This document shows positions 36,588 to 43,254 of a stretch of 64,000 nt of DNA, one piece after another; position 1 is the first letter of the stretch; the number at the start of each line of letters is the position of its first letter. Position numbers and translations under genes: made by a program. This stretch comes from MED-G17 sp963991985 (lineage in GTDB: Bacteria > Bacteroidota > Bacteroidia > NS11-12g > UBA9320): NCBI GenBank assembly GCA_963991985.1, contig CAXDRX010000006.1, positions 1 to 64,000 of the forward strand, written 5' to 3'. The notes below the pieces were generated by a model. The model saw only the letters and a list, made by a program, of their open reading frames with translations. It had not been told where the DNA came from and did no database searches.

Positions 36588-38056
36588 TCATCAAAAAAAA
36601 GATAGCCATAATTGGATCAGGTGTTGCCGGAATGGCTGCTGCATGCCGTCTTCAATCTAAAGGATTTGATGTTCACGTTTTCGAGCAAGCGGAGCAGGTA
36701 GGTGGGAAATTGAATGAAATTGTTTTGGGCGATTATCGTTTTGATCGTGGTCCCAGTTTATTCACAATGCCCCATTGGATGGATCAACTCTTTTTGGATT
36801 GCAATCAAGAGCCAAAAGACTATTTCCAATCCAAACCACTGGATATTGTATGCAAATATTTTTGGGAAGATGGTACGCAAATGGCAGTGCCTCAAGGATC
36901 GGAAAATATTGTGAACACGCTGCATCAATCATTGGGGGAACCCAAAAAAAATATTAGAAAATATCTAAAAAAGTCTTCCTTTATATTTCATCATACAAGT
37001 CATATTTTCCTTGAGAAAAGCCTTCACAAGTTATCTACCTATCTCAACTACAAAGCATTAAAATCAATCTTGGTGCTTCCTTTTCTCGGCATTTTTAAGT
37101 CAATGAATCTTGCCCACACAATTTTTTTTGAAAAAAGAAAAGCAGTACAATATTTCAATCGCTATGCCACTTACAATGGCTCCAATCCCTACCAAGCACC
37201 GAGCACTTTAGGCGTCATCCCTCATATCGAAAATTTTTTTGGTGCACATGCTCCCAAAGGTGGCATGTATTCTATTGCCCAAAGCATTCATAATCTCGGC
37301 AAAAAACTAGGTGTTTCTTTTCATTTGGGCAAAAAAATCACACACGTTGAAATAGTGAATAAAAAAGCGCAAAAGATTTTTTTTGAGGATACTCATTTTG
37401 ATTTGGACTATTTGGTGTGTAATGGAGACATCAGTAGCATCTATCCATTATTTTCTGATTGGAATGGGAAAAAGAAAAAATTAGAGGAACCCTCAAGCTC
37501 TGCACTCATTTTTTATTGGGGCATCAATAAGGAATTCAAAAATCTGGATGTTCACAATATTTTTTTTTCAAACGATTATGAAAAAGAATTTGAATCAATT
37601 TTCAATAATAAAATTATTGACGAAGACCCAACCATATACATTAACATATCATCGAAATACGCCATCGCAGACGCGCCTAAAGGGAAAGAAAACTGGTTTG
37701 TCATGGTCAATGCTCCCTATGACGATGAGCAAAATTGGGAAACCATAAAAATGCAAACGAAAAAGTCGGTTTTAGAAAAACTGCAAAGGGTATTGGGTGA
37801 AAATATTTCTGATCTTATTGAGCAAGAAGTTATTTGGACTCCAAAAGAAATCGAAAAACACACCTCTTCCTTTAAGGGTGCGCTTTATGGGAGCTCTTCT
37901 AATAAAAGAACTGCAGCATTTTTTAGGCATCGCAACAAAAGCAAAACCTATCAAAACATCTATTTTTGTGGAGGTAGCGTTCATCCGGGCGGAGGCATCC
38001 CTTTGTGTCTTCAGTCTGCAAAGATTACCGCTGAACTTTTGATCAATGCCAAGTAA
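36584..38056 (+). CDS. crtI: Phytoene desaturase family protein (CrtI-like), apparently non-ATG start
   Basis: About 490 residues. An FAD-binding Rossmann start (KKKIAIIGSGVAGMAAACRL then FDVHVFEQAEQVGGKL) and the C-terminal YFCGGSVHPGGGIPLCLQSAK mark a CrtI-type carotene desaturase or isomerase, which introduces double bases into phytoene. The first ATG (36632) falls after GSGVAG and would destroy the FAD site; the frame upstream to the stop at 36548 has no ATG, GTG or TTG. Near-cognate codons ATA (36584), ATC (36587) and ATC (36590) lie exactly at the pdhA stop. The ATA would make an ATAA overlap analogous to the ATGA junctions elsewhere in this window. cruF follows with an 11-base overlap. 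Confidence 0.85.
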   Translation: MIIKKKIAIIGSGVAGMAAACRLQSKGFDVHVFEQAEQVGGKLNEIVLGDYRFDRGPSLFTMPHWMDQLFLDCNQEPKDYFQSKPLDIVCKYFWEDGTQMAVPQGSENIVNTLHQSLGEPKKNIRKYLKKSSFIFHHTSHIFLEKSLHKLSTYLNYKALKSILVLPFLGIFKSMNLAHTIFFEKRKAVQYFNRYATYNGSNPYQAPSTLGVIPHIENFFGAHAPKGGMYSIAQSIHNLGKKLGVSFHLGKKITHVEIVNKKAQKIFFEDTHFDLDYLVCNGDISSIYPLFSDWNGKKKKLEEPSSSALIFYWGINKEFKNLDVHNIFFSNDYEKEFESIFNNKIIDEDPTIYINISSKYAIADAPKGKENWFVMVNAPYDDEQNWETIKMQTKKSVLEKLQRVLGENISDLIEQEVIWTPKEIEKHTSSFKGALYGSSSNKRTAAFFRHRNKSKTYQNIYFCGGSVHPGGGIPLCLQSAKITAELLINAK

Positions 38057-38678
38057 TCACGAAAAACGACTCATATATTTTGTTGCCTTTGTCCACATCA
38101 TTGGTTTTGTAGGAATTAATTTTACGCCCTTCACCAGATTTTTTCTTGAAGCTTCGCAATTCAATTTTTATTTCGTGGCTTTGTGTTTTGCTTTAAGTTT
38201 AAAAAAAATAAACCCCAAGCAATTGATTGGTCTTATTTCCATATTTTCCCTTGGCATGCTCGTAGAAATTATAGGCGTAAAAACAGGGTTTCCCTTTGGA
38301 GATTATTTTTATACCAAAAGATTGGGCATTCAACTGGCAAAGGTGCCAGTTTGTATTGGTTTCAATTGGATCTTGGTTTGTCTTGGGAGCATGGCTTGGG
38401 GAAAATTTATTTCACCAAAGTTTTCGTGGGTTATTGCCTTAAGTGTTTTACTTGTATTCGACTTGTTGCTCGAACCTGTGGCAATAAAGTTAGGCTACTG
38501 GGTCTGGAACAATCACAATCCACCAATCAAGAATTATCTTTCATGGCTAATTATTGGCGCAATGGGCATGAAGATTTCAAAAAAATTTGACCTTCCCAAT
38601 AGCTATTTTTTACAAGCTGTTTTGGCCATTCAATTGTTGTTTTTTCTTAGCTTCAAATTGTTCAATGGTTTGAATTAA
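38046..38678 (+). CDS. cruF: CruF-like carotenoid biosynthesis membrane protein
   Basis: 210 residues with six or so hydrophobic helices: YFVAFVHIIGFVGINFTPFTRFFL, LIGLISIFSLGMLVEIIGVKTGFPFGDYFYT, VPVCIGFNWILVCLGSMAW, LSVLLVFDLLLEPVAIKLGYWVW. The GxFPFGxYxYT and DxxxEPxA...YWxW patterns match the DUF422/CruF family, which hydrates the 1',2' double bond of carotenoids (gamma-carotene, lycopene derivatives). Genetic linkage to crtI supports a role in carotenoid end-group modification. An acidic Asp/Glu/Phe-rich active site is retained. Confidence 0.85.
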   Translation: MPSNHEKRLIYFVAFVHIIGFVGINFTPFTRFFLEASQFNFYFVALCFALSLKKINPKQLIGLISIFSLGMLVEIIGVKTGFPFGDYFYTKRLGIQLAKVPVCIGFNWILVCLGSMAWGKFISPKFSWVIALSVLLVFDLLLEPVAIKLGYWVWNNHNPPIKNYLSWLIIGAMGMKISKKFDLPNSYFLQAVLAIQLLFFLSFKLFNGLN

Positions 38679-38698
38679 TTTAACAAAATTTATTTTTG
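38669..38698 (+). promoter_or_regulatory. Bacteroidota promoter upstream of the TPR protein
   Basis: TTTG at 38669-38672, 18-base spacer, and a perfect TAnnTTTG (TATTTTTG) at 38691-38698, followed by the ATG at 38711. The -33 element lies in the last codons of cruF. This is the best two-part promoter in the window. Confidence 0.65.
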
Positions 38699-38710
38699 CC
38701 TCGATAAACC

Positions 38711-39466
38711 ATGACGGAAGAAAATAACGAGGAGATTTTCGAGGAAGATATCCCTCAAGAGGACAAACCCAAAAATCAAAAAAAACTCAATAATTTAGAG
38801 GATTCTTTTGAGGAAGAATTTACACCAAGTGGAAATGTATTGGTCGATTTTTACCGAAAAAATAAAAACATTGCTACGATTGCCCTCCTAACGTTTCTGA
38901 TTGTTTTGGGTGGATCATGGTATTACTTTGCTCGATGGGTTCCAGAAAAAAACAAAGAGGCAGAGAATGCGCTATTCTACACCGAAGATTATTTTGCTCG
39001 TGATTCCATGAATTTGGTATTGAACGGGGACGGAATTCATCCAGGTGCATTAGAAATTATTGAAGATTATGGCAATACAAATGCAGGGAATAAAGCACGC
39101 TACATGGCAGGAATTGCATACTTGAATACGGGTCAATATCAAGAGGCAACAAAGATGTTTTCCAAAACCACTTTTCGAGATAAGTATTTGGGGTCCATGG
39201 TAAGTATCTTATTGGGTGATTCTTATGCAGAACTTGGAGAAATAGCCAAAGCAGGGAAATATTATATGAAAGCATTCAAAAATTCAGACAATGTAATGAC
39301 CGCCCCCTACGCATTACAAAAAGCCGCCATTGCATTTGAAAAAATTGAGGCTTACCAAAAGGCAATTGATGCTTATCAAATTTTACTGGATGATTTCAGT
39401 GATTCCGAATTTGCTCAGAATGCAGAAGTCTCCATCCACAGTTTGCAAAGCAAAATCAGTCGTTAA
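38711..39466 (+). CDS. Membrane-anchored tetratricopeptide-repeat protein (YfgM-like)
   Basis: 251 residues: an acidic cytoplasmic N-terminus (TEENNEEIFEEDIPQEDK), one transmembrane helix (IATIALLTFLIVLGGSWYYFA, ~56-76), then a periplasmic domain of three to four TPR-like repeats (ARYMAGIAYLNTGQYQEATKMF, LLGDSYAELGEIAKAGKYYMKAF, QKAAIAFEKIEAYQKAIDAYQ). The architecture matches YfgM-type proteins that assist Sec-associated folding, but the family is broad. ribH starts on the base after its stop, so the two are transcribed together from the promoter at 38669. Confidence 0.85.
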   Translation: MTEENNEEIFEEDIPQEDKPKNQKKLNNLEDSFEEEFTPSGNVLVDFYRKNKNIATIALLTFLIVLGGSWYYFARWVPEKNKEAENALFYTEDYFARDSMNLVLNGDGIHPGALEIIEDYGNTNAGNKARYMAGIAYLNTGQYQEATKMFSKTTFRDKYLGSMVSILLGDSYAELGEIAKAGKYYMKAFKNSDNVMTAPYALQKAAIAFEKIEAYQKAIDAYQILLDDFSDSEFAQNAEVSIHSLQSKISR

Positions 39467-39934
39467 ATGGCTACCCAAGATGGTCAAATAGCTTATGATA
39501 AGTTAGATTATCCAAAGTTTCCATCCAAACAAATTGCCGTTGTTTGCACAGAGTGGAATAGTGAAATTACCGATAAATTATTGGCAGGAGCTATAGAGGC
39601 TCTTAAAAAAGCTGAGGTGGAGCGTATCATCTCCATAAAAGTGCCAGGAGCATATGAGATTCCTTATGCTTGCCAAAAATTAGTCCAAAAAAGTGACGTT
39701 GATGGCATCGTGACTTTAGGTGCGATTATTCAAGGAGAAACAAAACATTTTGACTTTATTTCACAGGCGGTTTCTCAAGGTGTCATGGATGTTTCGCTTA
39801 AGTACAGCAAGCCAATAACTTTTGGCATCATTACGCCCAACAACATAGAACAAGCCGAGGATAGGGCTGGTGGAAAATTGGGGAACAAAGGTTTTGAAGC
39901 CGCTTTGTCTTTGTTGAAGATTTTAGATCTTTAA
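39467..39934 (+). CDS. ribH: 6,7-dimethyl-8-ribityllumazine synthase
   Basis: 155 residues, penultimate enzyme of riboflavin synthesis, condensing the ribitylaminouracil with dihydroxybutanone phosphate. Seen: IAVVCTEWNSEITDKLLAGA, VPGAYEIPYACQKL, VTLGAIIQGETKHFDFISQAVSQGVMDVSL (catalytic His) and FGIITPNNIEQAEDRAGGKLGNKG. Complete length. It immediately follows the TPR gene. Its 3' end overlaps the convergent miaA by 12 bases. Confidence 0.97.
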   Translation: MATQDGQIAYDKLDYPKFPSKQIAVVCTEWNSEITDKLLAGAIEALKKAEVERIISIKVPGAYEIPYACQKLVQKSDVDGIVTLGAIIQGETKHFDFISQAVSQGVMDVSLKYSKPITFGIITPNNIEQAEDRAGGKLGNKGFEAALSLLKILDL

Positions 39935-40783
39935 AAAATCTTTACTGGGCATCCAAATTATATTGGGATCACGTTTGAACCAGGTCAGTTGCCTTTTGGC
40001 GTAATTTCGTGTATGTTGTTTTATTTTCTCAACGGCGTCCTCTAGTGCGATTTCCCCATTTAAAAAGTCAAAAAGTTCTTTGTAGCCAACGGTTTGTAAT
40101 GCATTATTTTTCTGAAAGGGCAAAAGACGTTTTGCTTCTTCCAGCATACCCTCTATCATCATTTGGTCAACCCGCTTATTTATCCGATCATACAAAGTAT
40201 ATCTTTCCCAATGGATTGCCCATTTCTCTATTTTAAAATCGGTGCTTATACTCGGCAAAGATTTCCCTCGCTCGGAAACACTTTCAATTTCAATTGCGCG
40301 AATAAGTCTATGCGGATTGTTCACGTCAATTTGGTTGAATTTCATAGGGTTTCTTTTTTTTAGTTCATTCCTTAAATATTCCATTCCATATTCATCCAAT
40401 TTTTTTTGCAATTGCCCCCTCAGTTTTAAATTTTTCGGTGGCAAATGGTCTAAACCTTCTAAGGCAACTTGTAAATATAAACCGGAACCACCAACCAAAA
40501 CTATGGAATGGTATTTTTTGAAGAGTTCATTGATTTTTTGTCGGCAGGCATAGGCAAATTGGTACACATCAAAATCATCAAAAATTGAAAGATTGTTAAT
40601 GAAATGATGCGGAACTTCCTTCAATTCGGTTTGGCTTGGTTTTGCGACAGCAACGCCCAACTCCTTATAAAACTGTCTGGAATCAAAACTTATAATCTCA
40701 CACCGATGCTTTTTGGCCATGTGTATGGCCAATTTTGTTTTTCCACTTGCTGTAGCACCTACTACCGCTATTATTTTATTGAT
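39923..40783 (-). CDS. miaA: tRNA dimethylallyltransferase, apparently non-ATG start
   Basis: 286 residues from an ATC at 40783 (NKIIAVVGATASGKTKLA). MiaA adds a dimethylallyl group to A37 of tRNAs reading UNN codons. Seen: P-loop GATASGKT at 9-16, SFDSRQFYKELGVAVAKPS, HHFINNLSI, VLVGGSGLYLQ, VNNPHRLIRAIEI and the C-terminal KQHTRNYAKRQLTWFKRD. The first conventional start codon (TTG, 40732) is residue 18, after the P-loop, and no ATG/GTG/TTG precedes it nearby; CTG at 40792 is another option. The ATC lies within the upstream gene's last codons (8-base overlap). Operon: cca, pRiA4b-like, miaA. Confidence 0.9.
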   Translation of the reverse strand: MNKIIAVVGATASGKTKLAIHMAKKHRCEIISFDSRQFYKELGVAVAKPSQTELKEVPHHFINNLSIFDDFDVYQFAYACRQKINELFKKYHSIVLVGGSGLYLQVALEGLDHLPPKNLKLRGQLQKKLDEYGMEYLRNELKKRNPMKFNQIDVNNPHRLIRAIEIESVSERGKSLPSISTDFKIEKWAIHWERYTLYDRINKRVDQMMIEGMLEEAKRLLPFQKNNALQTVGYKELFDFLNGEIALEDAVEKIKQHTRNYAKRQLTWFKRDPNIIWMPSKDFLKI

Positions 40784-41309
40784 TGGGTTCAGTATTGTCT
40801 GGCGGAATGATAAATTCGTCTCTGGAGAGATCTTCCATTTTGGCTTTTTGAATCAAGTCTTTTGCCATCGTGTCGAACTCATTGCTTTTTAAACCTAGCT
40901 CAAACTTATTCTTTTTGACAAATTGAGGAGGTGCATCCATTTCAGATTTCTGCAACTTTGGATACGACATGGTTTGATCCGATTTAAAAATCTTGATGAG
41001 CTCTATTCTCAAAGCCCATTCTTCGTCCCCGTTGGTAAGGTAGCGAAGCTGCTGATGGGGTGAAACAACCAAATCTCGAACCATCACATTGTCAAAATTC
41101 TTTTTTTTCTCTCGGTTGTTGGTAATTTTACTTTTGCTTCTCCAGCTGTCGTCTACGATTTCAAAAGCGGAAGATGTTGAGGCATTGAATTTTATTGCTT
41201 TTTGAATGGCTTCATGAAATCGATTGACTGTTTGAGAGGCCAAAACATCAATCACCCGTACAATTTCATCGTAATCTTCAAATTTTATTCTGAACCTAAA
41301 TGCAATCAT
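40776..41309 (-). CDS. pRiA4b ORF-3-like / IS1096 passenger TnpR family protein
   Basis: 177 residues resembling PF07929, known from plasmid pRiA4b ORF-3 and mycobacterial IS1096 but common on chromosomes. Recognised from FRFRIKFEDYDEIVRVIDVLASQTVNRFHEAIQKAIKFNASTSSAFEIVDDSW, a beta-alpha ubiquitin-like fold with a conserved DxxWR. The C-terminal half (SYPKLQKSEMDAPPQF and DEFIIPPDNTEPNQ) is charged and variable. Biochemical function unknown. It starts 1 base after cca and overlaps miaA, with no transposase or inverted repeats nearby, so here it is not a mobile-element gene. Confidence 0.78.
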   Translation of the reverse strand: MIAFRFRIKFEDYDEIVRVIDVLASQTVNRFHEAIQKAIKFNASTSSAFEIVDDSWRSKSKITNNREKKKNFDNVMVRDLVVSPHQQLRYLTNGDEEWALRIELIKIFKSDQTMSYPKLQKSEMDAPPQFVKKNKFELGLKSNEFDTMAKDLIQKAKMEDLSRDEFIIPPDNTEPNQ

Positions 41310-41310
41310 T

Positions 41311-42714
41311 TTATTTTAATTTTCTTAATCCCAAAACCAATCCTTTGGCAACAACAAAGTTATAAGCTTCTTGATAATCATTTTTTATCACACCTTCTAA
41401 AATAGCTTCCCGTAAGGCTGTTTTAAGCGTCCCTACTTCTTTTCCTTGCTTTAAACCAAAAATTTCCATGATTTCAAAACCATCTATTGGAGGCTGGAAA
41501 TTGCGGATTTTGTCCCTATCTTCCACAGCGACAATTTTTTGCTCAACTTGAGCCAAATTATTTTTAAATTTATTTTGTTTAAAAACGTTTTTTGTAGTGA
41601 TATCGCACTTGCATAAAATCATTAAGTCCTCTAAATCTTCTCCTGCGTCAAAAATTAATCTTCTTATGGCGGAGTCGGTAACAATTTCTTTCACCAAGGC
41701 GATTGGTCTTAGGTGAAGCCTTACCAGTTTTTCAACTTTTCTCATAGATTCATTCAATGGCAGTTTCAGACGCTTAAAAATCTTCTTTACCATCCTGGCG
41801 CCAAGATCTTCATGACCATGAAATGTCCATCCTTCCTTTTGATCATACCTTTTGGTGGGTGGCTTTGCGATGTCATGTAGTATGGCCGCCCACCTTAACC
41901 AAAGGTCATCACTTTTTTCTGCGACATTGTCTAAGACTTCTAGGGTATGGTAAAAGTTGTCTTTGTGAGATTTTCCATTTCTTTTTTCAACGCCTTGTAG
42001 AGCAACCATTTCAGGGAAAAATTGGTGCAACAGCTGGGTGTCAAACAACAGCTTAAACCCTTGGCTTGGGCGAGGAGCAAGAATAATTTTGTTCAATTCA
42101 TCCATAATTCTTTCAACACTCACAATTTTTAACCGGTGTGCCATGGTGCTGATTGCATTTAAAGTATTTGTTTCAATAACGAATTGAAGTTGGGTGGCAA
42201 AACGAATCGCACGCATCATCCGCAAAGGATCGTCATCGAATGTTTTTTTGGGGTTGAGCGGGGTTTGAATAATTTTCTGCTTTAGGTCATTGACTCCCCC
42301 AAATGGATCAACGATTGTAGTTGAACCATTTAGACTAATGGCGAGTGTATTGATGGTAAAATCTCTTCTATGTTGATCTTCTTCAAGACTTCCTTCTTCA
42401 ATCTTAGGTTTGCGAGAGTCTCGATTGTAGCTTTCTTTTCTTGCTCCTATAAACTCTAGCTCAAAATCTTTATACTTAACTTGGGCAGTACCAAAATTTT
42501 TAAACACAGTCAATGAGGCATTTTTCCCCAAAATACTTTTTAGCGAACTAGCCACTTCAATACCGCTTCCGATGCATACAAAATCTATGTCTTTGGAATT
42601 TCTTCCCAACAATTGATCTCTAACAAAGCCCCCTACAACAAAAGTTTCAATGGCTTCCTTTTGGGCGGCTTTACGAACCCAGTCAAACACCTCATTTTCT
42701 AATGCGATTTGCAT
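41311..42714 (-). CDS. cca: CCA tRNA nucleotidyltransferase (HD-domain class II)
   Basis: 467 residues from ATG 42714. Class II nucleotidyltransferase motifs: VVGGFVRDQLLGRNSKDIDFV (28-46, with the DxD metal site), RRDFTINTLAI, DPFGGVNDLKQK, DDPLRMMRAIRFA; then an HD domain (WAAILHDIAKPPTKRYD, FHGHEDLGARM). It adds or repairs the 3' CCA of tRNAs, consistent with the tRNA-Arg of this window lacking an encoded CCA. The ATG at 42798 would overlap sixA and is not preferred. First gene of cca, pRiA4b-like, miaA; divergent from sixA by 38 bases. Confidence 0.93.
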   Translation of the reverse strand: MQIALENEVFDWVRKAAQKEAIETFVVGGFVRDQLLGRNSKDIDFVCIGSGIEVASSLKSILGKNASLTVFKNFGTAQVKYKDFELEFIGARKESYNRDSRKPKIEEGSLEEDQHRRDFTINTLAISLNGSTTIVDPFGGVNDLKQKIIQTPLNPKKTFDDDPLRMMRAIRFATQLQFVIETNTLNAISTMAHRLKIVSVERIMDELNKIILAPRPSQGFKLLFDTQLLHQFFPEMVALQGVEKRNGKSHKDNFYHTLEVLDNVAEKSDDLWLRWAAILHDIAKPPTKRYDQKEGWTFHGHEDLGARMVKKIFKRLKLPLNESMRKVEKLVRLHLRPIALVKEIVTDSAIRRLIFDAGEDLEDLMILCKCDITTKNVFKQNKFKNNLAQVEQKIVAVEDRDKIRNFQPPIDGFEIMEIFGLKQGKEVGTLKTALREAILEGVIKNDYQEAYNFVVAKGLVLGLRKLK

Positions 42715-42752
42715 AGGCAATTCAAATTTAGCTAAGTTTGGGTTTAGTTGGT

Positions 42753-43229
42753 ATGAAAAAACTTTTGGTACTTCGACATGCCAAGTCAAGTTGGGCAAAT
42801 GTGCAAGAATCTGATTTAGAAAGAGGCTTAAACGCTAGAGGTGTCAAAGACCTTATGAAAATGGCAAAAAGACTTAGGAATTATGACTGCCAGCCCGAAA
42901 TCTGTTTGTCAAGTCCTGCATTGCGCACAAAACTAACTGCACTTGCTGTCTTAGATATTTTCGAAAATCCAATAAAAATAATTGAGACGAACGAACTTTA
43001 TTTAGCCAATATTCAATCCCTAAAGAAAGAAATTTCCCATTCATTCAAACAATATAATTTCATAATGCTTGTCGGTCATAACCCAGGACTTACAAATATG
43101 TTCAACCAATGCTGCAAAAATCGATTGGACAACCTACCCACGCTGGGATGCTACCTATTACAATTTGAAAACTGGCCCTCCTGGAAAGCCAAATTGCTTT
43201 TTATCGATTACCCCAAAAAATTTCGCTAA
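42753..43229 (+). CDS. sixA: SixA-like histidine phosphatase
   Basis: 158 residues from ATG 42753. Phosphoglycerate-mutase-like phosphatase: RHAKSSWANVQESDLERGLNARG supplies the catalytic RHxxS site, CLSSPALRTKLTA the second arginine, VGHNPGLTNMF the catalytic His. The small size and lack of inserts fit SixA, which dephosphorylates histidine-containing phosphotransfer domains in E. coli; other small substrates are possible. No phosphorelay gene is beside it. The upstream ATG at 42738 is possible but adds only five residues. Confidence 0.87.
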   Translation: MKKLLVLRHAKSSWANVQESDLERGLNARGVKDLMKMAKRLRNYDCQPEICLSSPALRTKLTALAVLDIFENPIKIIETNELYLANIQSLKKEISHSFKQYNFIMLVGHNPGLTNMFNQCCKNRLDNLPTLGCYLLQFENWPSWKAKLLFIDYPKKFR

Positions 43230-43254
43230 TCTTTGTGTCATATTCTAACTGGAG

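Noticed and set aside
36632..36640. ATG 36632 as the crtI start
   Set aside because: It falls after the GSGVAG FAD-binding loop and would remove an essential motif; the frame upstream clearly encodes the missing N-terminus.
40723..40732. TTG 40732 as the miaA start
   Set aside because: It lies after the GATASGKT P-loop, so the product would lack ATP/diphosphate-site residues conserved in all MiaA.
40776..41309. Mobile element suggested by the IS1096/plasmid-like family name
   Set aside because: There is no transposase, inverted repeat or target duplication, and the gene is in a tight operon with cca and miaA.
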